A stretch of DNA of 35,559 nt from an uncultured Lacticaseibacillus sp. (GTDB lineage: Bacteria > Bacillota > Bacilli > Lactobacillales > Lactobacillaceae). Shown piece by piece: positions 24,492 through 33,318 of the stretch. The stretch covers positions 1 to 35,559 of the forward strand of contig CAKQZO010000002.1 of NCBI GenBank assembly GCA_934293835.1, read 5' to 3'. The first letter of the stretch is position 1; each line of letters opens with the position of its first letter. The translations under genes were made by a program, and so were the position numbers. The notes beneath the pieces are model-generated. The model made no database searches and had not been told where the DNA came from. It was given only the letters and a program-made list of their open reading frames with translations.

Positions 24492-25064
24492 TTAACGTTG
24501 CGCTTCAAAGCGTTCGATAGCGGCCGAATATCGCTGTGTCAAGCCAATCTGATCGCCACCTGTCAACAGCTGCTCGCGCCAGATCGACTCGATGGCAAAC
24601 GGCATCACGGCTTCACCGCTTATGACCGTTTGCGCCTCTAAATCGACCGTGACCGTCTGCGTCGCGGTCAGCCGCGCCAGCACCGCACACTGTTCTGCCG
24701 GCAACACCAGCGGCAATAGTCCGTTGTGCAACGCATTGGCATAGAAAGTCTCGTTGAAACTGACCGCAATGATGACCTTGATCCCGTAATCGCGCAGCGC
24801 CCAAGCGGCGTGCTCCCAGGCCGAACCACAGCCGAAGTTGGCTCCGGTCACCAAAATTTTGGCGGCCTTGCGCGCCGGATCGTTCAAGACAAAATTCGAG
24901 TTCGGCGCCCCGGAGGCCAAGTAGCGCTCGCCGTAAAACAGTTGGTCCGCATAATCGGTCCGCTCAGAATCTTTGAGCGCCTCTCGCGAAATCAGCTGGC
25001 CCGTGTCGATGCTATCTTGCATGACCGCCACAACGGGACTCGTCACCGTTTGAAATCCACTCAT
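24492..25064 (-). CDS. leuD: 3-isopropylmalate dehydratase small subunit
   Basis: A 190-residue swivel-domain subunit that pairs with LeuC to isomerise 2-isopropylmalate to 3-isopropylmalate in leucine synthesis. The conserved GANFGCGSAWEHAAWAL (about 74-90) and the family's C-terminal FAIESIWREQLL are present. The usual family sequence there is GCGSSREHA, so the AW pair replacing SR is a notable change near the substrate site. The ATG at 25,064 shares its A with the leuC stop codon and has AGGAGG seven bases upstream. A GTG one codon earlier has poorer spacing. Confidence 0.88.
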   Translation of the reverse strand: MSGFQTVTSPVVAVMQDSIDTGQLISREALKDSERTDYADQLFYGERYLASGAPNSNFVLNDPARKAAKILVTGANFGCGSAWEHAAWALRDYGIKVIIAVSFNETFYANALHNGLLPLVLPAEQCAVLARLTATQTVTVDLEAQTVISGEAVMPFAIESIWREQLLTGGDQIGLTQRYSAAIERFEAQR

Positions 25065-26437
25065 CACTTAACCTCCTGGCGAATATCGACAAAGTGTCCG
25101 TTCAACGCGGCATACGCCACCATCGCCGGGCTCGCCAGATGGGTCCGCGCCCCAGCACCTTGGCGCCCTTCGAAGTTACGGTTAGTCGTCGATGCACAAT
25201 GCGCACCGGCCGGGATCTTATCCGGATTCATCGCCAGACAAGCCGAACACCCCGGCTCCCGCCAAGAGCAACCAGCTGCCTTGAAGATCTGGTCTAACCC
25301 CAACGCCTCGGCAGCATTTTTGACCTGCCGCGAACCCGGAACGACCCACACCGTGACGCGCGGGTCGACGTGTTTGCCTTTCAAGATACTTGCCGCGATC
25401 TTGAGATCAGACAGCCGCCCGTTCGTACACGAGCCGAAAAATGCGTAGGTGATCGGAATGTCCGCCGCGGTTTGGCCGGGTTGCAACCCGATATAAGCGT
25501 AGGCCTTGTGGGTATTGTCATCCGTGTCTGCAGGGAACGGCGCATCGACCGCCCCGGTCATCCCCGGATTCGTCCCCCAAGAAACTTGCGGCGCCAGCTC
25601 GCTGACATCAAAATCGATGATCTTATCGTAGTCGGCCTCGCTGTCGGTATATAGTTGTGACCAGGCCGCGATCGCCGCGTCCATGTCCTTCGGGGCATAC
25701 TTGCGCCCGCGGACGTAATCGAACGTCGTCTGGTCGGGGCGAATCATGCCGTACTTGGCGCCGCCTTCGATCGACATGTTGCAGATACTCATCCGCTCTT
25801 CCATACTGAGCGCATCAATCGTGTCACCGTAATACTCGACCGCATAGCCGTTACCGAACGCGACGCCTTCGCGTCCGATCAGCCCCAAGATGATGTCTTT
25901 GGCATAGACCCCATGCGGCAGCTTGCCGTGAACGCGCACGCCCATGCTCTTCGGCTTAGTCTGCCAGATCGTCTGGGTGGCCATCACGTGTTCGACTTCG
26001 CTAGTGCCGATCCCGAAGCCGATCGAGCCGAATGCCCCGTGCGTGGCGGTGTGCGAATCTCCGCACACGACGACCATCCCTGGCTGCGACAACCCCAGCT
26101 CCGGGCCGATGACATGCACGATGCCTTGTTCGCGCTCGCCGACATCAGCCAGCCGAATCCCGAACGCCTTACAGTTCGCCTCCAGTGTCTCGATCTGCTT
26201 GCGTGAGATCACGTCTTTGATGTTATAAATATCTTCCGTTGGCACGTTGTGATCGACTGTCGCAAACGTCAGCTCCGGATGCCGCACCTGCCGGCCGTTT
26301 TGGCGTAAGCCTTCGAACGCTTGTGGCGACGTGACCTCGTGTAGCAGTTGCAGATCGACAAAAATCAGCTGCGGCTGGCCCGGCTCGCCGGCGACCACGT
26401 GCTTTGCCCACAGCTTATCAAACAATGTTTTTCCCAA
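25064..26437 (-). CDS. leuC: 3-isopropylmalate dehydratase large subunit
   Basis: A 457-residue aconitase-family subunit carrying a [4Fe-4S] cluster. The cluster cysteines are visible in FFGSCTNGR and in the [13 protein letters not shown] segment, and [12 protein letters not shown] and the N-terminal [11 protein letters not shown] match LeuC. It starts with TTG at 26,437, preceded by AGGAGG at good spacing. It is first in a two-gene leuCD unit. leuA and leuB are absent from the neighbourhood. Confidence 0.93.
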   Translation of the reverse strand: MGKTLFDKLWAKHVVAGEPGQPQLIFVDLQLLHEVTSPQAFEGLRQNGRQVRHPELTFATVDHNVPTEDIYNIKDVISRKQIETLEANCKAFGIRLADVGEREQGIVHVIGPELGLSQPGMVVVCGDSHTATHGAFGSIGFGIGTSEVEHVMATQTIWQTKPKSMGVRVHGKLPHGVYAKDIILGLIGREGVAFGNGYAVEYYGDTIDALSMEERMSICNMSIEGGAKYGMIRPDQTTFDYVRGRKYAPKDMDAAIAAWSQLYTDSEADYDKIIDFDVSELAPQVSWGTNPGMTGAVDAPFPADTDDNTHKAYAYIGLQPGQTAADIPITYAFFGSCTNGRLSDLKIAASILKGKHVDPRVTVWVVPGSRQVKNAAEALGLDQIFKAAGCSWREPGCSACLAMNPDKIPAGAHCASTTNRNFEGRQGAGARTHLASPAMVAYAALNGHFVDIRQEVK

Positions 26438-26477
26438 ATCAAAAACCTCCTACGGCTTCGCGACTGATACCGCCTTC

Positions 26478-26507
26478 AGTATAAGTTTTATTATATTCGC
26501 ATTTCAA
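26478..26507 (-). promoter_or_regulatory. leuCD promoter
   Basis: TTGAAA (26507-26502), an 18-bp spacer and TATACT (26483-26478) on the minus strand. The leader of about 35 bases is too short for a T-box. The remaining spacer up to 26,626 shows nothing I recognise. Confidence 0.65.
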
Positions 26508-26626
26508 ATGAAAAAAATCTCCAAAAACTGACCAATTCAATGGTATCGAATCATCGCCGCACTTTTCGCCGGCCGCATGCGCCACCTGTGCGTAACCGTT
26601 CAAAACTTTCCAAGCTTGGCCCACTC

Positions 26627-26665
26627 AAAAAGGCGCCGCACCCCACAGGGGACGCTGCGCCTTTT
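26627..26665. terminator. Rho-independent terminator of the phosphoketolase gene
   Basis: AAAAGGCGCCGC pairs with GCTGCGCCTTTT with one mismatch, plus a CCCC/GGGG extension around the loop. T-runs are present on both strands. It lies just past the phosphoketolase stop. Confidence 0.88.
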
Positions 26666-26672
26666 ATCGCAG

Positions 26673-29042
26673 TTACTTGATGTCTTGCCAAGTCCAATCC
26701 AAGACGGCCGGGATATCTTCGCCCGTCTGGCGGATATAGTCGTGATGGTATTGCAGCGTATCGTCCATCTCCTGAATGAAGGCCGCGCCTTTTTCGGCAT
26801 AGCCTGGCACATGGGCGATGATGTCCTTGGCCAGATGGAAGCGGTCGAGCTCGTTGACCACCCGCATGTCGAACGGTGTGGTGATCGCGCCTTCTTCGCG
26901 ATAGCCGTGCACGTGCAAGTTGTGGTTGTGGCGATCGAAGAAAATGTCGCGGATCAAGTCTTCAAAGCCGTGGAAGCCGAAGAACACCGGCTTGTCGGTC
27001 GTGAAGTAGCGATCGAATTCCTCGTCGGACAAGCCGCGAGGGTCACGGTCAGGGCTCTTCAGCTTCAAGAGATCGACCACGTTGATGAAGCGGAACTTCA
27101 AGTCAGGGAAGCGCTCATGCAACAGGTTGATCGCGGCCAAGCTTTCCATATTCGGCTCGGTGCCTGCCGCGGCGATCACGACGTCTGGTTCGACCCCGTC
27201 ATCGTTAGAGGCCCAATCGATGCGCTTCAAGCCGTTGTTGGCCAGCACTTGCGCTTCTTCAAGCGAATAAAACTGCGGCCGCGGCTGCTTGGATGTGATC
27301 AACAAGTTGATCGTGTTGTGACTTTGGAAGACCTTCGGCGAGATCGCCAACAAAGAGTTGGCATCGGCCGGCAGGTATTCGCGGATGAACTCGCCTTTCT
27401 TCTCGGCCAAGTGCGTCAAGATCCCAGGATCTTGATGCGTATAGCCGTTGTGGTCTTGCTGGAAGGAAGTCGAAGTCGACACCACGTTCAAGGAAGGATA
27501 AGGCTTGTGCCAGTCTTCCTTGGCTGCTTCCCGCATCCACTTGAAGTGCTGGGTGAGCATGGAATCCACGACCCGCAAGAAGGCTTCATAGCTGGTGAAC
27601 AAGCCGTGGCGTCCAGTCAAGGTGTAGCCTTCCGCAAACCCTTCTGCCTGGTGTTCCGACAGCTGCGAGTCGATAATACGCCCGGCAGGCGCCAGCTTCT
27701 CGTCGCAACCCTTGGCATCGATTGGTTCGAGCCACTGACGGTTAGTCGTTTCAAACAGGCCATACAGGCGGTTGGACATGGTTTCATCGGGGCCGAACAC
27801 CCGGAAGTTCTCTGGGTTGAGCTTGATGAGGTCCCGCAAGTAATCCGACCAGACGATCATGTCTTGTTTGACGTTTTGGCCGCGCTTGGTGTTGTCCAAC
27901 GCGTAGTCCTTGATGTCAGGCAAGATCAGATCCTTGGCGTGATAGCCGACGTTTGTGATCGGGTTGGCCGCCATGCGCTTGTCGCCTTTCGGGGTCAGCG
28001 CCTGAAGCTCTGGGATCAAGGTCCCGTTGTCATCGAACAGTTCTTCTGGCTTGTAAGACTTCAACCAGTCTTCCAACGATTCCTTGTGTGTCATGTCGTC
28101 GCGCTTGACCGGAATCGGGATCTGGTGCGCACGGAAGGAGCCTTCGATTGGTTCGCCGTTCCAAGTCTTCGGGCCGGTCCAGCCTTTTGGCGTCCGCACG
28201 ATCAACACTGGCCAGTGTGGCATCGTCGTATCGCCAGTCTCACGGGCGTGCTTTTGGATGGCGTGAATCGATTCGATCGCCTTGTCCATCGCCGCCGCCA
28301 TGATCGGGTTGAGCTTGTCGGCATCGTCGCCTTCGACAAACAGCGGTTGCCAGCCCATGCCTTCGAAGTACTTCGTCAGGTCTTCATCGGACTTCCGCGA
28401 CAAGATCGTCGGGTTAGAGATCTTGAAGCCGTTCATGTGCACGATCGGCAACACGGCACCATCGGTGATCGGGTTGATGAACGTGTTGGAGAACCAAGAG
28501 GCCGCCAGCGGGCCGGTTTCGGTTTCGCCGTCACCGGTGACCGCCGCTGCGATCACGTCAGGATTATCCAGAATCGCCCCGGTCGCGTGGCTGAGCGTGT
28601 ACCCGAGCTCGCCGCCTTCATGGATGGACCCTGGAATCTGCGCGTTGGCGTGACTTGCGGCCCCACCTGGGAAGGAGAAGCGCTTGAATAAGATCTGCAT
28701 CCCCTTTTCGTCTTGCGAAATATAAGGATACTTTTCGGAGTAGGTCCCGTCGAGGTAGGCGTTCGATAACATCACCTGACCACCGTGACCGGGGCCTTCC
28801 AGATAGAACATGTTCAGATCATACTTGTTGATGACCCGGTTGAGGTGCGTGTAGATGAAGTTTTGCCCCGAGATCGTGCCCCAGTGCCCGATCGGGTAGA
28901 ATTTAACGTCGCCAGATTCCAATGGCCGTTTCAACAACGGGTTGTTGGAGAGGTACAGTTGTCCTACAGAAATATAATTGGCCGCTCGCCAATACGCGGT
29001 CATTTTGTCAAAGTAAGCTTGAGATGAATAATCTGTCGCCAT
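26673..29042 (-). CDS. xfp: Xylulose-5-phosphate/fructose-6-phosphate phosphoketolase
   Basis: A 789-residue thiamine-diphosphate enzyme that splits xylulose 5-phosphate (and often fructose 6-phosphate) with phosphate into acetyl phosphate and a shorter sugar phosphate. Family signatures [11 protein letters not shown] (142-152) and the ThDP-binding GDGETETG (170-177) are intact, as is the N-terminal GHWGT. Length is normal for the family. The gene is monocistronic, with an extended -10 (TGGTATACT) upstream and a terminator after it. Acetate kinase, which uses its product, lies 450 bp upstream in the window's minus-strand order. F6P activity cannot be judged from the sequence. Confidence 0.97.
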   Translation of the reverse strand: MATDYSSQAYFDKMTAYWRAANYISVGQLYLSNNPLLKRPLESGDVKFYPIGHWGTISGQNFIYTHLNRVINKYDLNMFYLEGPGHGGQVMLSNAYLDGTYSEKYPYISQDEKGMQILFKRFSFPGGAASHANAQIPGSIHEGGELGYTLSHATGAILDNPDVIAAAVTGDGETETGPLAASWFSNTFINPITDGAVLPIVHMNGFKISNPTILSRKSDEDLTKYFEGMGWQPLFVEGDDADKLNPIMAAAMDKAIESIHAIQKHARETGDTTMPHWPVLIVRTPKGWTGPKTWNGEPIEGSFRAHQIPIPVKRDDMTHKESLEDWLKSYKPEELFDDNGTLIPELQALTPKGDKRMAANPITNVGYHAKDLILPDIKDYALDNTKRGQNVKQDMIVWSDYLRDLIKLNPENFRVFGPDETMSNRLYGLFETTNRQWLEPIDAKGCDEKLAPAGRIIDSQLSEHQAEGFAEGYTLTGRHGLFTSYEAFLRVVDSMLTQHFKWMREAAKEDWHKPYPSLNVVSTSTSFQQDHNGYTHQDPGILTHLAEKKGEFIREYLPADANSLLAISPKVFQSHNTINLLITSKQPRPQFYSLEEAQVLANNGLKRIDWASNDDGVEPDVVIAAAGTEPNMESLAAINLLHERFPDLKFRFINVVDLLKLKSPDRDPRGLSDEEFDRYFTTDKPVFFGFHGFEDLIRDIFFDRHNHNLHVHGYREEGAITTPFDMRVVNELDRFHLAKDIIAHVPGYAEKGAAFIQEMDDTLQYHHDYIRQTGEDIPAVLDWTWQDIK

Positions 29043-29076
29043 GACGAATCCCTACCTTTTTGTATTTGATAGCCTC

Positions 29077-29082
29077 AGTATA
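29077..29082 (-). promoter_or_regulatory. Promoter (-10) of the phosphoketolase gene
   Basis: TGGTATACT on the minus strand, an extended -10 about 35 bases before the ATG. No convincing cre motif is found nearby. Confidence 0.6.
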
Positions 29083-29208
29083 CCACGTTTTACGCCAAAA
29101 TCACTTATTATCACTTAAAAATCCTTAAAAGCTTGGATGTTACCCCTTAATTATCGCATAATCCTCAGGAAAATCCCAAGAAGATGGCCGCCGTGCGCTG
29201 AAACGTGT

Positions 29209-29214
29209 TACAAT
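29209..29214 (+). promoter_or_regulatory. Promoter (-10) of the small membrane-protein gene
   Basis: TGTTACAAT, an extended -10 about 63 bases before the ATG at 29,277. Confidence 0.5.
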
Positions 29215-29276
29215 ATTCACAAGAAGATAAGTCCAGATTTTTTGAACCGGGTCGTCCAACAGAGGGGCTGAGAAAA

Positions 29277-29444
29277 ATGCGCTTAACGTTATTTGACTGG
29301 TTAATATTGGGATTTGCAGTTCTAGCCGCAGTGGCATTGTTCGCCATTCACGCGGTGATCGAAGCCGTGATCGTCATCATCTTGATGGTCGCCGCTGTCT
29401 GGTTGCACCGCTCGATCAACAATCGTCCGGGAAGTCTTTCCTAG
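29277..29444 (+). CDS. Small two-helix membrane protein
   Basis: A 55-residue protein (starts MRLTLFDWLILGF) with two closely spaced hydrophobic helices (about 5-24 and 26-43) and a basic, asparagine-rich tail HRSINNRPG. AGAGGGG lies about 12 bases upstream. It has its own promoter and terminator, so it is probably expressed. I do not recognise the family. The longer frame starting at 29,205 is less likely because it begins at the promoter itself. Confidence 0.65.
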   Translation: MRLTLFDWLILGFAVLAAVALFAIHAVIEAVIVIILMVAAVWLHRSINNRPGSLS

Positions 29445-29450
29445 CACGCA

Positions 29451-29490
29451 TAAATAAGGGGTTGCGACTTTTGCCGCAACCCCTTATTTA
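29451..29490. terminator. Bidirectional rho-independent terminator
   Basis: A 16-bp perfect stem (29,451-29,466 with 29,475-29,490; arm TAAATAAGGGGTTGCG) and an 8-base loop between the small membrane gene and acetate kinase. Confidence 0.93.
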
Positions 29491-29494
29491 TGTC

Positions 29495-30688
29495 CTAGTC
29501 CAGCCGTTCGAAGACGTCGCGGACGATCATTAGCTCTTCGTTAGTGGGAATCAAAAGCGTCTTGATCTTGGCGCCTGGTGCAGACAAGTCGGTTTCGACC
29601 CCGTGCGAGGCTTCGTTGGTCTGCTTGTCGATGGCCGCTCCCAAGAAGTGCAGGCGATCAATGATCTGGCCCCGCATCTCATCGGAGTTTTCGCCGACCC
29701 CACCGGTGAAGACCAAGACGTCGATACCGTCCATGACAGACGCATAGCTGGCGACATATTTGGCCGCGCGGTTCGCGTAAATATCCAGCGCCAGCTTGGC
29801 CTGTGGGTTGGTGAATTCGACTTCCTTGAGGTCACGCTGATCTTGCGACAGCTCAGAGATGCCTAATACCCCAGACTCATGATTCAAGATGTGCAAGATC
29901 TCATCGACGTCGGTGATGTCGAGCTTTTTCATCAAATAAGCCACTAGCGACACGTCGATGTCCCCGGAGCGGGTACTCATCGTGACCCCGGCCAGCGGGG
30001 TGAAGCCCATCGAGGTGTCGACCGACTTGCCACCTTGCACCGCCGTGATACTGGAGCCGGAGCCCAGATGCATGACGACGATCTTCAGGTCTTTGGGGTC
30101 TTTGCCTAAGTATTCAGCCGTCCGCGCGGAGACATAGCGAACACTGGTGCCATGCGCGCCGTACTTCCGCGCCCCGTATTCTTTGTAGTACTTGTAAGGA
30201 ATACTGTATAGGAAGTTTTCTGGACTCATGGTCTGGTGGAAAGAGGTATCAAACACGGCCACCTCAGTCGCCCAAGGCATCATCTTGGTGAACACCTCGA
30301 TGTATTTCGCCTCGACCGGGTTGTGCAAAGGGGCGTAGTCACGCAGGTTTTGAATCTTCAACAAGACTTCCGGGGTGACCACGGTGGATTCCTTGAATTC
30401 TTCACCACCAGCAACTACCCGGTGCCCGACGCCGACGATTTCGTGCAACTCATCGACCAACCCCAGCGATTTGAGGTTATCCATCACAGAAGCGACTGCT
30501 TCACCAAAATTAGCGACCGGGCTATCATCACGATACACTTGATGATCCCCGTACTTGACCTTGATGTTGCCTTTGGGTTGGCCGAGCCGATCGACCAAGC
30601 CTTCTGCCAGCTCCTCTTCGGAAGGCATCTCGAACAACTTCCACTTCAAAGTAGAACTACCTGCGTTGACTGCTAAAATTTTGACCAT
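29495..30688 (-). CDS. ackA: Acetate kinase
   Basis: A 397-residue ASKHA-fold kinase that converts acetyl phosphate and ADP to acetate and ATP. The N-terminal phosphate loop VNAGSSTLKWKLF, the VGHRVVAGG segment, the VVMHLGSGSS adenosine-binding loop and the VFTGGVGENS motif match the family. The ATG at 30,688 is preferred to a GTG three codons upstream because GAGGAG is eight bases before it. It is 56 bp downstream of rarA, on the same strand. No terminator is obvious between them. Confidence 0.96.
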   Translation of the reverse strand: MVKILAVNAGSSTLKWKLFEMPSEEELAEGLVDRLGQPKGNIKVKYGDHQVYRDDSPVANFGEAVASVMDNLKSLGLVDELHEIVGVGHRVVAGGEEFKESTVVTPEVLLKIQNLRDYAPLHNPVEAKYIEVFTKMMPWATEVAVFDTSFHQTMSPENFLYSIPYKYYKEYGARKYGAHGTSVRYVSARTAEYLGKDPKDLKIVVMHLGSGSSITAVQGGKSVDTSMGFTPLAGVTMSTRSGDIDVSLVAYLMKKLDITDVDEILHILNHESGVLGISELSQDQRDLKEVEFTNPQAKLALDIYANRAAKYVASYASVMDGIDVLVFTGGVGENSDEMRGQIIDRLHFLGAAIDKQTNEASHGVETDLSAPGAKIKTLLIPTNEELMIVRDVFERLD

Positions 30689-30744
30689 TTCTCTCACTCC
30701 TCAACTGCGTCCGCTCACGCGTTTGAACGCACCGCACGGCACGT

Positions 30745-32067
30745 TTATGGTTTAGATTGGTGGTGCTGATGCCAGGCGGCGATCTGGGCCAATCTGGCTT
30801 TGACTCGCGCTTCTGAGCCCGAGTCGGTCGGGTGGTAATAGTGATGACCGACTAAGTTGTCAGGCATCGTCTGCATATCGGTGAGCTTGTCTTCGCTGTC
30901 ATGGGCGTATTGATAGTCTTCACCATAGCCAAGCGTCTTCATCAAGTCGGTGATCCCGTTGCGAATCACCAGCGGCACAGGGTCCGCCCGCGTCGCTTCC
31001 GCATCGTGCTTGGCCGCTTCATACGCGGTGTAAATGGCATTGGACTTCGGCGCGAGGCTGAGGTACACCACCGCATGGGCGAGATGAACGGCGCATTCCG
31101 GCATCCCGATGAACTGGCACGCCTGAAAAACACTCGTGGTGATTTCGACTGCCCGCGAATCCGCCATCCCGACATCTTCTGAGGCGAATCTGATCAACCT
31201 TCTGGCGACATACAACGGGTCTTCGCCACCTTCGAGCATCCGACTTAGCCAGTACAGCGCCGCATCCACATCGGAATTACGCATCGACTTATGGAGCGCC
31301 GAGATCAGATTGTAATGTTCTTCACCATTCTTATCGTACAGCAACTGTTTTTTGGATAACAGTTGCCGCACCGCGTCGTTGCCGACAACGATCGTCCCGT
31401 CCGCCTGGGCTTGGGCGTTGGTGACGGCCATCTCCAGCGTGTTCAGGGCCACCCGCGCGTCGCCATTGGCGAAATCGGCGATCTGCGTCAAAAGCGCCGC
31501 GTCGATTTGCACCTGCGAAGCGCCATAACCGCGCGGGTCGCTCAAGGCCCGCTGAAGCAAAGCCACGACTTCTGCCGTCGTCAACGGCTGGAGCACGAAC
31601 ACTCGAGTCCGTGACAACAGCGCCGCGTTCACCTCAAAGCTGGGGTTTTCGGTCGTTGCGCCGATCAGCGTGATACTTCCGCGCTCAACATAAGGTAAGA
31701 ATGCATCTTGTTGCGCCTTGTTAAAGCGGTGGATTTCGTCGACAAAGACGATCGTCCGCTGCCCCAACTCCCGATTGCGCATCGCTTCTTGCATCACCTT
31801 TTTGATTTCGTTGATCCCGCTCGTCACCGCTGAGAACGTGACGAATTCAGCTTTGGTTTGCTTGGCAATGATCCGCGCCAGCGTGGTCTTGCCGACACCT
31901 GGTGGCCCCCAGAAGATCATGGAAGGCACCTTGTCAGCTTCGATCAGCTGCCGTAGCACGCGGTTTTTGCCCAGCAAGTGTGGCTGGCCCGCCATCTCGT
32001 CAAGCGTCTGCGGACGCAAGCGACTGGCGAGGGGCTGGAAACTTTGGGAATCAAAAAGACTACTCAC
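30745..32067 (-). CDS. rarA: Replication-associated recombination ATPase RarA
   Basis: A 440-residue AAA+ clamp-loader-like ATPase that acts at stalled replication forks. Walker A GPPGVGKT is at 54-61 and the Walker B/DEIH segment [10 protein letters not shown] at about 108-117. The sensor [12 protein letters not shown] and a C-terminal MgsA-type tetramerisation domain (about 250-440) are present. It starts with GTG at 32,067 after AGAAGGTGG. A promoter -10 lies at 32,110-32,115. Confidence 0.95.
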   Translation of the reverse strand: MSSLFDSQSFQPLASRLRPQTLDEMAGQPHLLGKNRVLRQLIEADKVPSMIFWGPPGVGKTTLARIIAKQTKAEFVTFSAVTSGINEIKKVMQEAMRNRELGQRTIVFVDEIHRFNKAQQDAFLPYVERGSITLIGATTENPSFEVNAALLSRTRVFVLQPLTTAEVVALLQRALSDPRGYGASQVQIDAALLTQIADFANGDARVALNTLEMAVTNAQAQADGTIVVGNDAVRQLLSKKQLLYDKNGEEHYNLISALHKSMRNSDVDAALYWLSRMLEGGEDPLYVARRLIRFASEDVGMADSRAVEITTSVFQACQFIGMPECAVHLAHAVVYLSLAPKSNAIYTAYEAAKHDAEATRADPVPLVIRNGITDLMKTLGYGEDYQYAHDSEDKLTDMQTMPDNLVGHHYYHPTDSGSEARVKARLAQIAAWHQHHQSKP

Positions 32068-32109
32068 TTTGCCACCTTCTATTCAAACTTAGGATTTGAA
32101 TATGTGTCT

Positions 32110-32115
32110 ACTATA
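32110..32115 (-). promoter_or_regulatory. Promoter (-10) of rarA
   Basis: TGTTATAGT on the minus strand, an extended -10 about 43 bases before the GTG. Confidence 0.55.
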
Positions 32116-32199
32116 ACATGAAACCGTTATCTTGGAACCTTCGTAATCGATATTCTGTACATTGTTTCACATAAGCTGTACACGTGTTCCACTTCGAGA

Positions 32200-32228
32200 T
32201 GACATTCATCGCCGCGATGTGATAGCAT
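32200..32228 (+). promoter_or_regulatory. Promoter of the hypothetical-GNAT pair
   Basis: TGACAT (32,200-32,205), a 17-bp spacer and TAGCAT (32,223-32,228), 40 bases before the ATG at 32,268. Confidence 0.55.
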
Positions 32229-32267
32229 GAAGAAGCAATCACATCTGCATTGAAAGGTGGTAATCCG

Positions 32268-32573
32268 ATGTCAGAACAGCTCTTGAACGATTTTCCCCAA
32301 GGCGCTTTTTCTGCCTTTTCTACTGCGAAAATGTCTCACTTCCTCCCGGTCCGCCCAGCGCTCGATGAACACTCGCTGCAATCGTTCTTCGGGGCCGATG
32401 CCAGCAACGTGCGGCGCACAGAGTCCGGCTTGTCGCTGCGCCTGCCAGACGCCCCACCGGTCCGCGCCAAGTTCGGCGAGATCATCGTCCACTCGACCAA
32501 CGGCAAGTACAAGGTGATCGACCAGGAATACTATCACAACAACTTCAACGATCCGCTACCGGATCCACATTAA
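32268..32573 (+). CDS. Hypothetical protein, 101 residues
   Basis: Soluble protein (starts MSEQLLNDFPQGAF; ends NNFNDPLPDPH). The part after about 60 (KFGEIIVHSTNGKYKVIDQEYYH) looks like a compact beta-rich unit. No family is recognised. The ATG at 32,268 is preferred to one six codons upstream because AAAGGTGG is nine bases before it. It is 13 bp before the GNAT gene, so the two are very likely co-expressed. Confidence 0.7.
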   Translation: MSEQLLNDFPQGAFSAFSTAKMSHFLPVRPALDEHSLQSFFGADASNVRRTESGLSLRLPDAPPVRAKFGEIIVHSTNGKYKVIDQEYYHNNFNDPLPDPH

Positions 32574-32586
32574 GTGAGGTGCCTTC

Positions 32587-33126
32587 GTGGTCGCTTTTGA
32601 AAAATACCATCCCCTACTCTCGCCACATTACACCTTAGACTGGCCGACGGCGAGTCGGCTCAAGGACCTCTATGCCTTGCGCGCTGATGCGACGCAGGCC
32701 GCGTTATCTGCCCGGCCGGTTGCCCAAAGCATCACCGAAACCGCGCACGCCGTCAACCACGCCATGCGCCTCATCATGGGAAATCAAGCCTTGATCTACG
32801 GGGTCACCACGAGAAAAGACCACGCCTTAGCCGGCAGTGTCGCGTTGCTAGCGATCGATCCCGCGCTGACCCAGGCCCAGCTACAAGTCGAGGTAGCCGC
32901 GCCTACCGCACCTGCGCCGTTTTACGACGAGATCGTGCCGCGCGTCGTCGGGTTTGCCTTCTTCGAGCTCGGCCTCACCACCCTTAAGTTGTCGCTGCCG
33001 CTAACGCCCACGCCGCTGCAAACTTGGCTAGTCGCCCACGGCTTTGCCCCCACTGCGACCGGTGAACGCCTGATGTTGACCATCACCGAAGCGGCCGTCG
33101 CAGACGATCCGCACTATCATTTCTGA
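32587..33126 (+). CDS. GNAT-family N-acetyltransferase (probable, RimJ/RimL-like)
   Basis: A 179-residue protein. The pattern IYGVTTRKDHALAGSVALLAID, then FAFFELGLTTLKLSL, and finally LVAHGFAPTATGERLML follows the beta4-alpha3-beta5 and C-terminal part of RimL-type acetyltransferases that use acetyl-CoA. The canonical QxxGxG/A acetyl-CoA loop is not clearly preserved, so activity is uncertain. It starts with GTG at 32,587, with GAGGTG close upstream. The substrate is unknown. Confidence 0.65.
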   Translation: MVAFEKYHPLLSPHYTLDWPTASRLKDLYALRADATQAALSARPVAQSITETAHAVNHAMRLIMGNQALIYGVTTRKDHALAGSVALLAIDPALTQAQLQVEVAAPTAPAPFYDEIVPRVVGFAFFELGLTTLKLSLPLTPTPLQTWLVAHGFAPTATGERLMLTITEAAVADDPHYHF

Positions 33127-33132
33127 ATCACC

Positions 33133-33172
33133 AAAAAAGGCGCCTCCGACAAGTCGGGAGCGTCTTTTTAGT
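33133..33172. terminator. Rho-independent terminator
   Basis: AAAAAGGCGCCTCCGAC pairs imperfectly with GTCGGGAGCGTCTTTTT. It ends the GNAT operon. Confidence 0.85.
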
Positions 33173-33197
33173 ACTTGAATATTCCAGTCATGTTACG

Positions 33198-33305
33198 TGT
33201 CAAAAGGCCGGTACCGAGCTGATAGCTACAGTAGCCACCAGGTCCAAAGTTCGGACCCAGCGTCTACTTAGGCTATCTGTCGGTGCCAGGGTCGCCTTTT
33301 GTCAC
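33198..33305 (-). terminator. Long nested hairpin downstream of the purine permease
   Basis: Successive complementary arms: GTCAAAAGGC/GCCTTTTG, GGTACCGA/TCGGTGCC, GATAGC/GCTATC and GGTCC/GGACC, separated by small loops, about 108 bases in all. It begins 14 bases after the permease stop, and the distal arm supplies TTTTG on the minus strand. It probably terminates the permease transcript. It lacks the GAGY-GRA/RCA borders of the repeat family, so it is kept separate. Confidence 0.6.
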
Positions 33306-33318
33306 AGCCCTTGATTTT

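Noticed and set aside
26438..26520. T-box leader of leuCD
   Set aside because: The leader is only about 35 bases and has no T-box sequence or specifier stem.
32163..32178. parS-like TGTTTCACAT near rarA
   Set aside because: Again only a half-site, and far from the par genes.
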